From Chloroflexota bacterium (GTDB taxonomy: Bacteria > Chloroflexota > Dehalococcoidia > UBA2979): a stretch of DNA of 64,000 nt. The notes below the pieces were generated by a model, which saw nothing but the letters and a program-made list of their open reading frames with translations, was not told where the DNA came from and did not search any database. The stretch lies in NCBI GenBank assembly GCA_003670575.1, contig QWRD01000004.1:1-64000 (forward strand), in the 5' to 3' direction. Of this stretch, positions 1 through 9,102 are shown in pieces. Within the stretch, counting starts at the first letter, position 1. Each line of letters starts with the position of its first letter. The position numbers and the translations under genes were made by a program.

Positions 1-1
1 C

Positions 2-529
2 CCTGCGGAGGAGCCTCGGTCTGCGGACGACCGCGATGCGTTCTCCCGGCTGTACGAGGCGTACGCCGACCGCGTCTACCGCTACCTGCTGGCCCGCACC
101 AGTCGCCCATCGGATGCGGAGGAGCTCACCTCGCGCACCTTCCTGAACGCGCTGTCGCACCTGGACGGGTACCGCGGCGGGGGCTCGAACTTCGGGTCGT
201 GGCTGATGACCATCGCCCACAACCTGCTGGCCAACTGGTATCGGGAGCGTGGTCGCCGCCCACCCACCGCGCCCCTCGAGGACGCCCTGGACGTGGCGAC
301 CTCCACGCCGGGGCCGGAGTCCAGCCTGGAGACGAGCGAGCAGATTCAGCGGGTGCGAGCGGCGGTGCGCGCACTGAGCACGGACCGCCAGCGCATGCTG
401 GCGCTGAAGTACGTCGAGGGGCTGACGAACGCGGAGATCGGTCGGCAGATGGGCCGCACCGAGGGTGCCGTGAAGACGCTGCACCATCGCACGCTGCGGC
501 AACTGCAGGCAGCGCTCGGCGAGCCGTAG
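2..529 (+). CDS. ECF-type RNA polymerase sigma factor (5' end outside window)
   Basis: The reading frame is open from base 2 and ends with TAG, so the N-terminus is missing. The visible part starts inside sigma region 2 (FSRLYEAYADRVYRYLL, then the helix ending FGSWLMTIAHNLLANWYRER, typical of the -10 binding face). After a short linker, region 4 has the helix-turn-helix LTNAEIGRQMGRTEGAVKTL. There is no room for regions 1 or 3, so this is an ECF (group 4) factor that directs RNA polymerase to a small regulon. A cognate anti-sigma factor is not visible in the downstream gene. The family call is confident; target and signal are unknown. Confidence 0.88.
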   Translation, partial: PAEEPRSADDRDAFSRLYEAYADRVYRYLLARTSRPSDAEELTSRTFLNALSHLDGYRGGGSNFGSWLMTIAHNLLANWYRERGRRPPTAPLEDALDVATSTPGPESSLETSEQIQRVRAAVRALSTDRQRMLALKYVEGLTNAEIGRQMGRTEGAVKTLHHRTLRQLQAALGEP

Positions 530-639
530 CTGCGAGCCACCAGCGCGGTAGCGGCTCGCCCCGGCGCCGGATAGGATCGAAGGCCCCGCCGGTGCCCCAA
601 GCACCCCGGCCGCAGTCAGCCCCTCGGGGGTCGACCGGT

Positions 640-1287
640 ATGGAGGTTCCCGTGGAGATCACATGGCTCGGCCACGCTTGCACGCGCGTCCGGACGCGCA
701 CGGCAGCGGTGCTACTGGATCCCTATCAGCGCGATGGCGGCCTGGATATGGGCCGCCCAACCGCCGACATTGTCACCATCAGTCATGACGATCCGCGCCA
801 CAACTACGTCGCCGGCGTGCGATCGCAGGCGTTGGTGATCACCGGCCCCGGCGAGTACGAGGTGCAGGGCGTCCAAATCCTCGGCGTTCGCACCGCGCTG
901 CGTGCGGCTGCTGAGGGCGTACCGGGCGAGCGCGCCACGGCGTATGTGCTGGAGGCCGAGGGGCTGCAGGTGGCACACCTCGGTGCATCCGGGCGACAAC
1001 CGACCGCCGAGGAAGCCGAACTGCTCTCGAACACCGACATCTTGATCCTCGCACTCGGCGAGGATGGCCTGACGCCGGAAGAGGCGGCCCGCACCGTACG
1101 CGCACTGGAACCCGGCATCACGATCCCGGTGGGCTACGCCGCAGAGCCGGGCGCATGGGACGCCATGCTGCTGGCGTTCCGCACCGCCGTCGGCATCGAG
1201 CCGGAGGCGGCGGTGACGAGACTCACCGTGCAGGCTCGCGCCGCATCGGAGAAGCAGCGCATCGTGCTGCTGGAGGCTCGCGGCTAG
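640..1287 (+). CDS. MBL-fold metal-dependent hydrolase-like protein (COG2220 type)
   Basis: The protein is 215 residues. It opens with EITWLGHACTRVRT and then AVLLDPY, the usual start of UlaG/COG2220 metallo-beta-lactamase-fold proteins. The metal motif expected as HxHxDH reads SHDDPRH here, keeping only the first and last histidines, so hydrolase activity is doubtful. The ATG at 640 follows a GC-rich leader; an in-frame GTG at 652 is an alternative start. It sits 110 bases after the sigma factor on the same strand and may be co-transcribed, although no functional link is evident. Substrate unknown. Confidence 0.72.
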   Translation: MEVPVEITWLGHACTRVRTRTAAVLLDPYQRDGGLDMGRPTADIVTISHDDPRHNYVAGVRSQALVITGPGEYEVQGVQILGVRTALRAAAEGVPGERATAYVLEAEGLQVAHLGASGRQPTAEEAELLSNTDILILALGEDGLTPEEAARTVRALEPGITIPVGYAAEPGAWDAMLLAFRTAVGIEPEAAVTRLTVQARAASEKQRIVLLEARG

Positions 1288-1451
1288 CGGGCAGGCGCAC
1301 CCATCGATCCGGTGGGCTGGCAGTCGACAGCACCAGCGTGCCGCGGCATGACGCGCCGTGCACCCCGCGGCGGACTCGCCCACGCGACCAATTGCGATGT
1401 TCTAGGTTCTGTATCCGAACGTGTCGGGCGCCGATCCGCAGTTCGCCGCCA

Positions 1452-2636
1452 CTACGGCATGTAGGACAGCGGGTTCTGGATGACGCCGTTCAGCAGCACC
1501 TCGAAGTGCAGGTGCGGGCCGGTCACGCGACCGGTGGTGCCGCTGACCCCGATGTTCTGTCCCACTTCGACGAATTGGCCCAGCGTCACGGCAATGCGCG
1601 AGAGGTGCGCGTAGCGGGTCTCGAATCCCTGGTCGTGGCGGATCACGATGTTGAGCCCGTAGGAGCAACACGGATCGCCACCGGCGAAGACCACCTGTCC
1701 GGCGCGAGCGGCCGCGACCGGCACATACGGCGCCTCGATGTCGATACCCAGCGGATGCGACGGGCCGTAGTAGGACGTGACGTTGTTCACCACCGGCCAG
1801 ATGAAGCCGGCACGCGATTGCGGACGGTTGGCAACGTTCGGCGCGCTGGCAGCTGCCGGTGTAGTCGGGGGCAGTGCCGTCACCAACTGCGGGCGCAGCG
1901 CCGGCGCCAGGCGCGGGACGACTTTCCCGCCGGGAACGACGATGGTTGAACCTTCCACCAGCAAATTCGGGTTGTTCGCCAGGCTGTTCGCCGGGAACGA
2001 GATCACATCGGACGCCTTCGCGTCGTACTGGGAGGCAATCTCGGAGATCGTCTCGCCCACCTTCACTTGGTGGAGGATGCCCTCCACGCTGGGCACCTGC
2101 AGCTTGCTGCCGACGGCGAGCGCGTGCTGATCCGAGATGATGTCGATGTTGTTCCAGAGGATGTACTTGGAATCGATGCCGAAGCGGACGGCGATGCCGG
2201 AGACGGTGTCGCCGGACTGTACCTCGTAGCGGTAGAACAGCGGCTGCTGCTCCGCGGTGCGTGCGGCGGTGACAGTGCCGCTGCCAGCCACTCCGGCGCC
2301 TGCGCTGGTCGCCGCCTGCCGGGCACCAAGCGCGGTAATCGCCTGCTGCGTGGTGTCGGAGGCGCGCAACACGGCGTCTTGCCGAATGGATGTGGAGACA
2401 ACGGTCAGCGGGATCGCCGCAGCCTCGAGCCTCGTCACTGTCGCCGCGGGCGCGGATGCGGCAAGTCCGGGCAGGGAGAGCGCGGCGACCTGGAGCGGAA
2501 CGGCGCTCGCGCTGCCCGCGCCGGTGCCAGCGACAACGATGCGTGGGAACTGCGCGCCGAGCATGGTGGCGGCGAGGATCACGGCCGCGACGCCGCCGTG
2601 TACAAACGCCCGAAGGTGGAACGGTGACGCCAGCAC
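1452..2636 (-). CDS. LysM-domain M23 peptidoglycan endopeptidase
   Basis: This 394-residue secreted or anchored protein has an N-terminal hydrophobic helix (about 12-28), an Ala/Thr-rich linker, two LysM carbohydrate-binding domains (about 134-182 and 187-236), a Pro/Ala linker and a C-terminal M23 metallopeptidase domain (about 278-394). Zinc ligands are visible as H294 and D299 in GPSHPLGID, and HLHFE near 375-379; H344 in RYAHLS is also conserved. The LysM repeats would bind glycan strands while the peptidase cuts peptide cross-links. The start is GTG with no clear ribosome-binding site. Some M23 proteins are inactive divisome regulators, but the catalytic set here looks complete. Confidence 0.9.
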   Translation of the reverse strand: MLASPFHLRAFVHGGVAAVILAATMLGAQFPRIVVAGTGAGSASAVPLQVAALSLPGLAASAPAATVTRLEAAAIPLTVVSTSIRQDAVLRASDTTQQAITALGARQAATSAGAGVAGSGTVTAARTAEQQPLFYRYEVQSGDTVSGIAVRFGIDSKYILWNNIDIISDQHALAVGSKLQVPSVEGILHQVKVGETISEIASQYDAKASDVISFPANSLANNPNLLVEGSTIVVPGGKVVPRLAPALRPQLVTALPPTTPAAASAPNVANRPQSRAGFIWPVVNNVTSYYGPSHPLGIDIEAPYVPVAAARAGQVVFAGGDPCCSYGLNIVIRHDQGFETRYAHLSRIAVTLGQFVEVGQNIGVSGTTGRVTGPHLHFEVLLNGVIQNPLSYMP

Positions 2637-3034
2637 GTTCGGATAGCGCTGCGCCCGGATCAGTGTCCGGCTGTGACGCCTACGTGCAGGCGGACGGATG
2701 GTTCCGTGCTCTGAAATCAGCGAGCCCCTTTGGAATCCGTCGGCTGCTCAGGCGATCCTCTGGGGACCGGCGGCGCCGTCAATCGCTGCGTGAGCGATGG
2801 TTGTGTCCGAGACCGATCCTACCACGCGCTCCGGGCCAGATGACCTCGGGATGCCCACAACTGTGATTACTGATTCTTTACAAAGATACGCCCAGGCTTG
2901 CGTAGTTATACGAATATTCTTCGCTTGACATCACACGCGCGCGGTCGAACGCGAAACGCACCCCACGCCTAGGCGGCGGACGCCGCGCAACGGGTCGCCG
3001 GGAGGCCGTCCGATATCAAGCCGAAGCCAGCGCC
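2637..3034. other. Intergenic region between rho and the M23 peptidase gene
   Basis: About 400 bases without a convincing gene. The stretch 2861-2930 is distinctly AT-richer than the surroundings. On the minus strand a TGGTAGGAT extended -10 lies at 2816-2824 and could serve the M23 gene, but no good -35 is seen. No clear intrinsic terminator for rho was found. Confidence 0.4.
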
Positions 3035-4567
3035 CTAGATCACCTCGGACTTGAGCGTGTTCAGGAACTCGCCGTTGTTCTTCGTCTTGGTGAGGCGCTC
3101 CACGACACGCTCCGTTGCGTCCGTGCCCTGGTCGCCGACCATCGCCGCCATGCGACGCAGCAGCCAGACCTGACGTAGCGTCTCCTCGTCGAAGAGCAGA
3201 TCCTCGCGGCGGGTGGAGGAAGCGAAGATGTCGATCGCGGGGTAGACCCGCTTCTCCGCGAGCCGCCGGTCGAGCCTGAGCTCCATGTTACCGGTGCCCT
3301 TGAACTCCTCGAAGATCACGTCGTCCATGCGGGAGCCCGTCTCCACGAGGCAGGTGGCGATGATCGTCAGCGATCCGCCTTCCTCCGTGTTTCGGGCGGA
3401 GCCGAAGAAGCGCTTCGGTGGGTAGAGCGCGATCGGATCCATACCGCCGGAGAGCGTGCGACCGCTGGTCGGAATCGCGAGGTTGTACGCGCGCGCCAAC
3501 CGCGTGATGGAGTCCAGCAAGATGACGACGTCCGTGCCACCCTCGACGAGCCGCCGGGCGCGCTCGATGGCGGCCTCGGCGACGCGGGTGTGGTCTTCGA
3601 CCGGCTCGTCGAACGTAGAGGCGATCACCTCGCCGCGCACGGAGCGCTGCATGTCGGTGACTTCCTCGGGGCGCTCGCCGATCAGGAGCACCATCAGGTG
3701 CACCTCCGGGTTGTTCATGCTGATACCGTGCGCGATCGACTTGAGCAGCATCGTCTTGCCGGCCTTCGGCGGGGAGACGATGAGCCCACGTTGCCCGCGA
3801 CCGATCGGCGCGAACAGGTCGACGATGCGCTGGCCGATCTCCACGGCGTCCGTCTCTAGGTGGAGCTGACGATTCGGGAAGATCGGCGTGAGGTTCTCGA
3901 AGTACGGGCGGCGCTTGGCTTCCTCGGGGTCGAGGCCGTTGACCGCCTCGACGCGCAGCAACCCGTAGTACTTCTCGGAGTCCTTCGGCTGACGCACCTG
4001 GCCGGTGACGTAGTCGCCATTGCGCAGCCCGAAGCGGCGCACCTGCGTCTGCGAGACGTATACATCGTTCGGCCCGGGGATCAGGCGCTCGCCGCGCAGG
4101 AACCCGAAGCCGTCATCGACGAGGGAGAGCACGCCACCGGAGAAGATGTTCCCCTGGCGCTCTGCCTGATCCTGCAACACGCGGAAGACAAGCTCCTGCC
4201 GAGGCAGTGCCGCTGCGTTGTCGATGCCGAGCGAGATGGCGTAGTCGATCAACTCTTCGCGCGGTCGGCGCTCAAGTTCTGCGATGTTCACCGTGGGCGG
4301 GGCATTGCCTCGCTCGCCGCGGTCGTGGCGACCATCGGAGCGTCCACCGCGCCCGTCCTGGCGCCCATCTGGTCGCCCATCTGGTCGCCCATCGGCGCGT
4401 GCGTCTTGTTGCCCATCGGCGCGCACGTCCGTACGTGCGTCCGGACGCGTTTCGGCACGTGACGGACGGGCCTGTGGCTCGTCGTCGCGCTCGATCTGCT
4501 CGGATTCGTCGTTTGGAAGTTCAGGAGCCGCGCCCGCAGGGCGACCCCGAGAGGGACCTCGTGCCAT
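3035..4567 (-). CDS. rho: Transcription termination factor Rho
   Basis: At 510 residues it is about 90 longer than E. coli Rho because of a charged N-terminal extension with [14 protein letters not shown]-type repeats (about 20-88). Then come the Rho_N domain (about 92-135), an S1/cold-shock RNA-binding fold (DDGFGFLR) and the RecA-like ATPase with Walker [11 protein letters not shown] (about 265-274), [10 protein letters not shown] and [16 protein letters not shown]. It is the hexameric RNA translocase that ends untranslated transcripts. The ATG start fits the downstream Rho_N alignment. Arg/Asp-rich insertions occur in Rho of other high-GC bacteria and may add RNA contacts. It is transcribed alone from the promoter at 4665-4694. 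Confidence 0.97.
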   Translation of the reverse strand: MARGPSRGRPAGAAPELPNDESEQIERDDEPQARPSRAETRPDARTDVRADGQQDARADGRPDGRPDGRQDGRGGRSDGRHDRGERGNAPPTVNIAELERRPREELIDYAISLGIDNAAALPRQELVFRVLQDQAERQGNIFSGGVLSLVDDGFGFLRGERLIPGPNDVYVSQTQVRRFGLRNGDYVTGQVRQPKDSEKYYGLLRVEAVNGLDPEEAKRRPYFENLTPIFPNRQLHLETDAVEIGQRIVDLFAPIGRGQRGLIVSPPKAGKTMLLKSIAHGISMNNPEVHLMVLLIGERPEEVTDMQRSVRGEVIASTFDEPVEDHTRVAEAAIERARRLVEGGTDVVILLDSITRLARAYNLAIPTSGRTLSGGMDPIALYPPKRFFGSARNTEEGGSLTIIATCLVETGSRMDDVIFEEFKGTGNMELRLDRRLAEKRVYPAIDIFASSTRREDLLFDEETLRQVWLLRRMAAMVGDQGTDATERVVERLTKTKNNGEFLNTLKSEVI

Positions 4568-4664
4568 ATGTGTATGTGTTTACGCTACGTGCGCTACACG
4601 CTGCTCGCAATCACGGACAGACCGTGGGGAGTGATTGGGACAGCCGTGCAATGTGGATGTCGCG

Positions 4665-4694
4665 ATTTTAGCAGGTCGTTCGACATTACGACAA
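4665..4694 (-). promoter_or_regulatory. Predicted sigma-70-type promoter of rho
   Basis: On the minus strand TTGTCG and TAAAAT are separated by 18 bases. The predicted start lies near 4658, giving a leader of about 90 bases before the rho ATG. That leader contains a 7-bp inverted repeat (CAATCAC at 4608-4614 with GTGATTG at 4631-4637), which could take part in rho autoregulation. Confidence 0.55.
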
Positions 4695-4733
4695 GTGCCG
4701 CTCCACGCGACGAGGCGTGATCCCGCGCCGGAC

Positions 4734-5198
4734 TTACGAGAACGGCTTGACCACCGCGAAGAACGCCACGAGTGGCATCGTGACCGCGAGAATCGTCCCG
4801 AACACCACCGGGACGTTGTCCGCCAACGCGTCGCGAAGTTCCTCGGTCATCTTGCCTTGCTTCTGCGCCTGCAGCGCCAGGATGCGCACGCGGCGGAGCC
4901 CCACTCCCATCAGCGGCAGGATGATAAAGGTGTCGATGGCGAAGATGATCTCTTTGGCGAGCAGCCACCACGTGACGACGATGTTCAAGTTCGCCGCTGT
5001 AGCCAGCGCGAAGCCAGTGAACCACGTGGCGATCAGGCCAGGCAGCAGCCATGCGGCCTCGTTGCGCTGCGCCTCGCTGAGCAGCAGCGCGCGAGTCTCA
5101 AGGTCCTCCGTGCGCCACGCGCGCCAGATCGGCACCACCACGGCACCGACGCCGGCGAGCATCCAGAACAGCGCCAAGATGTGCAGCAGGCGAAACAT
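4734..5198 (-). CDS. DUF2269-type integral membrane protein
   Basis: Taking the ATG at 5198, the product is 154 residues with about four hydrophobic helices, starting MFRLLHILALFWMLAG and including FTGFALATAANLNIV and a C-terminal helix. The pattern (first helix, short charged loop with a Glu/Arg-rich segment, three more helices) matches DUF2269/CopD-like membrane proteins of unknown function. The start codon overlaps the pyrG stop as TGATG, so translation is probably coupled to pyrG. A longer reading frame extends upstream but lies inside the end of pyrG and was not chosen. Confidence 0.72.
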   Translation of the reverse strand: MFRLLHILALFWMLAGVGAVVVPIWRAWRTEDLETRALLLSEAQRNEAAWLLPGLIATWFTGFALATAANLNIVVTWWLLAKEIIFAIDTFIILPLMGVGLRRVRILALQAQKQGKMTEELRDALADNVPVVFGTILAVTMPLVAFFAVVKPFS

Positions 5199-6835
5199 CA
5201 GGCGGGCGAACTTGTCACTGTGGTGGCGCGCCGCTTCGCGTACTCCAGCGCCGCACCGATGAACCCTCGAAAAAGCGGGTTCGGTCGGCCCGGGCGGGAG
5301 GTGAACTCCGGGTGGAACTGCGCACCCACCATCCACGGGTGATCGCGCAGCTCCATGATCTCCACCAGCCGATGATCCGGCGACCAGCCGGAGGCGATGA
5401 TGCCGTGTTGTTCCAGCTGTGGCAGCAGCGTGTTGTTCACCTCGTACCGATGGCGATGTCGCTCGCGAACTGAGTCAGCGCCGTCGTAGGCAGCGTGCGC
5501 ACGCGTACCGGGAACGAGCGTGCACTCGTAGCCACCGAGGCGCATCGTCCCGCCGAGATCCTCGACGCCGCGCTGTTCCGATAGCAGCGAGATCACCGGG
5601 AACGGGGTCCGCGGATCAGCTTCGGTGGTGTTCGCGCCCGGCATCCCTGCGACGTTGCGCGCAAACTCGGTCACCAGCATCTGCATCCCCAGGCAGTCGC
5701 CGAGGTATGGGATCAGGCGCTCCCGTGCGTACCGCACAGCAGCAATCTTGCCCTCCAGTCCCCGGTCACCGAAGCCAGGGCAGAGCAGGATGCCGTCCAC
5801 TTCGCCGATCACTTCTTCGGCGGTGCGAGTTTCCAGATCCTCGGAGTGCACCCAGACCAGGTCGACGGCCGCGCGGTGATGCACACCGGCGTGGATCAGC
5901 GCCTCCTTGATCGAAAGGTAGGCGTCATGCAGTTCCACGTACTTGCCGACGATGGCGATGCGCACTGCGGCCTCCGGCGATCGCAGGCGCTCCACGAACG
6001 ATCGCCACTCGCTGAGGTCCGACTGTGCGGCCGGCAGCTCCATCTGGCGCTCGATGATGCCCTCGATGCCCGCGGCCTCAAGGTAGAGCGGCACCTCGTA
6101 GATCGAGTCGGCCGTCTCCAGCGCGATCACCGCGCTGAGATCGACGTTACAGAACAACGAGATCTTCTCGCGCAATGAACGCGGCACCGGGAAGTCGGAG
6201 CGGGTCACAATCAGGTCCGGCTGGATACCAAAGGTGCGCAACTCACGCACGGAGTGCTGCGTCGGCTTCGTCTTGAGCTCGCGTGTCGCGCCGAGGTACG
6301 GCAGCAACGTCACGTGGATCGATAGCGTGTCAGCAGCCGGCGCCGCGTAGCGCATCTGGCTGATAGCCTCCAGGAATGGCTGGCCTTCCATGTCACCGAC
6401 GGTACCGCCAACCTCGACAAGCACAATGTCGGCGTCCAGCGCCTGACCGGCGGCACGGATGCGGCGCTTGATCTCATTCGTGATGTGCGGGATCGGCTGG
6501 ATGGTGCCGCCCAAGAAGTCGCCGCGACGCTCCTTGCGAATCACCTCTTCGTACACCTGCCCGGTGGAGGTGGAGTTGGCGCGCGTGACGTTGGCGTCGA
6601 GGAAGCGCTCGTAGTGCCCGAGGTCGAGGTCGGTCTCCGCGCCGTCGTCGGTGACGTACACCTCGCCGTGCTGGTAGGGCGACATCGTGCCGGGGTCGAC
6701 GTTGATATAGGGGTCGAGCTTCAGGATGGAGACACGCAGCCCGCGCGACTTCAGGATGCGCCCCACCGAGGCGGTCACAATGCCTTTGCCGACGGAGCTG
6801 ACCACGCCTCCGGTCACGAAGATGTACTTCGTCAT
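5198..6835 (-). CDS. pyrG: CTP synthase
   Basis: The 545-residue enzyme makes CTP from UTP, ATP and glutamine. The N-terminal amidoligase domain shows FVTGGVVSSVGKGI (P-loop), KLDPYINVDPGTMSPYQHGE and DDGAETDLDLGHYERF. The C-terminal class I glutamine amidotransferase shows the nucleophile in YLGDCLGMQM and the His-Glu pair in FHPEF. Length and motif order match the family. It is followed by the overlapping DUF2269 gene and transcribed away from the M16 protease gene. A 224-base divergent region (6836-7059) separates the two; no clear promoter could be fixed there. Confidence 0.97.
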   Translation of the reverse strand: MTKYIFVTGGVVSSVGKGIVTASVGRILKSRGLRVSILKLDPYINVDPGTMSPYQHGEVYVTDDGAETDLDLGHYERFLDANVTRANSTSTGQVYEEVIRKERRGDFLGGTIQPIPHITNEIKRRIRAAGQALDADIVLVEVGGTVGDMEGQPFLEAISQMRYAAPAADTLSIHVTLLPYLGATRELKTKPTQHSVRELRTFGIQPDLIVTRSDFPVPRSLREKISLFCNVDLSAVIALETADSIYEVPLYLEAAGIEGIIERQMELPAAQSDLSEWRSFVERLRSPEAAVRIAIVGKYVELHDAYLSIKEALIHAGVHHRAAVDLVWVHSEDLETRTAEEVIGEVDGILLCPGFGDRGLEGKIAAVRYARERLIPYLGDCLGMQMLVTEFARNVAGMPGANTTEADPRTPFPVISLLSEQRGVEDLGGTMRLGGYECTLVPGTRAHAAYDGADSVRERHRHRYEVNNTLLPQLEQHGIIASGWSPDHRLVEIMELRDHPWMVGAQFHPEFTSRPGRPNPLFRGFIGAALEYAKRRATTVTSSPA

Positions 6836-7059
6836 GTCAGTTGGCTCATGTCAGTGCCGTCCTGGGTCAGGGAGATGAAGGGGGACACCGCCAATCCTCG
6901 TGCAGCCGTGACACGGCGTCAACGGCTGGCAAGGGCTCCCGCCTCACACCCGCCACCTTGCCGCGCCGAGGGGTGGGCCCGTACCCTCGTGCGGTTAAAG
7001 CGACGGGGTCGTCGCTACCCTCGCACCACCAGACACACCACCCGAGAGGGGGCTTCCCG

Positions 7060-8346
7060 ATGGCGGCCACACCGGCGATCACACCCGAGATCACCACGCT
7101 GCCGAACGGGCTGCGCGTGCTCACTACCTCGCTGCCGACGGCGCAGGCCGCGGCGGTGGCGTTCTTCACCGCGATCGGATCGCGTGGAGAGCAGCCCCGC
7201 ACCAACGGCCTCTCGCACTACCTCGAACACATGATGTTCAAGGGGACCACCGAGCGGCCGACCGCCCAACTGATCAGCCAGGCGATCGAGGGGGCCGGGG
7301 GCAGCCTGAACGCCTACACCTCCCACGAACTCACCTGCTACTGGAACAACGTCCCGTTCGAGGCGGCGCAGACCGGCATCTCAGTCATCGCCGACATGAT
7401 GTTGAACTCGCTGCTGGCCACGGAGGAAATCGACCGCGAGCGCAGCGTGGTGCAGCAGGAGATCCGTCGCAGCCATGACAACCCCGGCCAGTGGGTCGGC
7501 GAACTCAGCAGCCGCGCCACGTTCGGAGACCAGCCCATCGGCTGGCCGGTGGCGGGCTCAATCGAAACCGTCGAGGGGTTGGTACGCGCCGACTTCACGG
7601 ACCACGTCACCGGCTTCTACTCAGCTGCCAACTCCGTCTTCTCCGTTGCGGGGAACGTCGAACACAGCGCAGTCGTGGAGACGGCGGAGCGGCTGTTCCG
7701 CGACATGCCGCGCGGCCAGGACAACACGCTCCCGTCCGCTCGACACGGGCTCCCAGCGGAGCGACTGATCGTGGAGCAGCGGGAGACGGAGCAGACACAG
7801 ATCGCGCTCTCGATGCACGCCCTCGCGCGGCGCGATCCCGATCGATACGCCCTGGAGATCCTGCACACGATCCTCGGTCGAGGCATGTCCTCGCGGCTGT
7901 TCGAGGAGGTGCGTGAGCGCCGAGGTCTCGCGTACTCGGTGGGCTCGCGCGTCGCGCGCTACCAGGACATCGGCGCGTTCGGCATCTCCGCGGGCGTGAC
8001 GCGCGCCCAGCAGGAAGAGGCGCTGACGGTCATCGTGGCGCAACTGCAACGCATCGTCGGCGAGCCGGTGGGCGAGGACGAACTGCGTCGCGCCATCGAC
8101 TACGCCGCGGGCTCGTTCCGACTCTCGCTGGAGACCGCGATGTCCTACAGCCAGCGGTACGGCGAACAACTGCTGCAGGACGGCGTCATCGAAGCCCCGG
8201 AGGAGACGGTCGCAAGCCTGCGCGCCGTGACTGCCGCCGACGTGCAGCGCGTTGCCGCACGCGTGATCGGGCCCGGGCAGTACGCGCTGGCCGTCGTCGG
8301 TCCCTCGGCGTCCGAGGACCAGCTCGCGAACATCCTCGGCGCGTAG
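7060..8346 (+). CDS. M16-family zinc protease (processing-peptidase-like)
   Basis: The ATG at 7060, preceded by GAGAGGGGG, gives 428 residues. The inverted zinc motif HxxEH is at residues 53-57 (HYLEHMMFKGT), followed by the conserved TSHELTCYW segment and ERSVVQQEIRRSHDNP. The inactive-half partner domain follows, with RGLAYSVGSR-type substrate-binding residues. Single-chain bacterial M16B proteases of this length usually act as homodimers or with a non-catalytic partner. Here the adjacent genes, an alpha/beta hydrolase and a CitE-like protein, form a same-strand cluster with short spacing. The substrate is unknown. In many bacteria this gene lies near pnp and dap genes, which are also in this window but not adjacent. 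Confidence 0.92.
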   Translation: MAATPAITPEITTLPNGLRVLTTSLPTAQAAAVAFFTAIGSRGEQPRTNGLSHYLEHMMFKGTTERPTAQLISQAIEGAGGSLNAYTSHELTCYWNNVPFEAAQTGISVIADMMLNSLLATEEIDRERSVVQQEIRRSHDNPGQWVGELSSRATFGDQPIGWPVAGSIETVEGLVRADFTDHVTGFYSAANSVFSVAGNVEHSAVVETAERLFRDMPRGQDNTLPSARHGLPAERLIVEQRETEQTQIALSMHALARRDPDRYALEILHTILGRGMSSRLFEEVRERRGLAYSVGSRVARYQDIGAFGISAGVTRAQQEEALTVIVAQLQRIVGEPVGEDELRRAIDYAAGSFRLSLETAMSYSQRYGEQLLQDGVIEAPEETVASLRAVTAADVQRVAARVIGPGQYALAVVGPSASEDQLANILGA

Positions 8347-8367
8347 CCGATCGAGGGGGCGCTCCTC

Positions 8368-9102
8368 GTGCCTGTTGTCTCCCGCCCCGGCGGCGTCTCG
8401 ATCTCGTACGAGGTGCACGGGGCAGCGCACGAGGGGCCGCCGATCGTGCTCGCGCACGGCTTCGGCGCCTCCACCGATATGTGGTGGCCGCAGATGGAGC
8501 CGCTGTCGCGCACGCGTCGACTGATCCTCTGGGACGCGCGCGGACACGGCCGCTCCAGCCTGCCGCGCGACCCTGAGGCGTACTCGATGGCACTGTTCGC
8601 CGCCGACCTGCGCGCGGTGCTCAAAGATGCGGGCGCGGAGGAGTCGGCGATCATCGGCGGGATGTCGTTCGGTGGGCAGATCGCGTTGCAGTACGCGGTG
8701 GATTACCCGGAGTCGACGCGCGCGCTGATCCTCTCCGACAGCGGCCCCTCTGGCCCACGCAGACCGGTCGACGCTAACGAGCCGCCGCGCATCGTTCCGC
8801 TGGAGTACGACCTCGACGGCCTGGGCCCGGCGTTCCTCGCCATGGCAGCGCGGCCGGACCTGACCCCGGCGCTGCCGTCGCTGCGGATGCCGGCGCTGGT
8901 GATATACGGTGAACTCGACAGACGGCTCGCCGAGCCGGTGCAGCGCCTGGCCGAGGGGCTGCCGCAGCGCCGGGTGGTCTGCCTCGCGGGCTGCACACAC
9001 GGCAGCTCGGCGCAGCGGCCTGACGAGTGGTCAGCAGCAGTAGTGCGCTTCCTCGATGACATCGAGGCGGGGCGAGAGATCAGTGGAGAGGTGACTGTAT
9101 GA
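8368..9102 (+). CDS. Alpha/beta hydrolase
   Basis: GTG start; 244 residues. The oxyanion-hole HGFGAS is near residue 30, WDARGHGRS follows the second strand, and the nucleophile elbow is GMSFGG with Ser100. An acidic residue in YGELD and His in GCTHGSS complete a plausible triad. The cap region is short compared with typical 270-residue members, suggesting an open active site. The stop overlaps the start of the next gene as ATGA, so the two are probably translated together. Substrate unknown; esterase, lactonase or a C-C hydrolase all remain possible. Confidence 0.85.
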   Translation: MPVVSRPGGVSISYEVHGAAHEGPPIVLAHGFGASTDMWWPQMEPLSRTRRLILWDARGHGRSSLPRDPEAYSMALFAADLRAVLKDAGAEESAIIGGMSFGGQIALQYAVDYPESTRALILSDSGPSGPRRPVDANEPPRIVPLEYDLDGLGPAFLAMAARPDLTPALPSLRMPALVIYGELDRRLAEPVQRLAEGLPQRRVVCLAGCTHGSSAQRPDEWSAAVVRFLDDIEAGREISGEVTV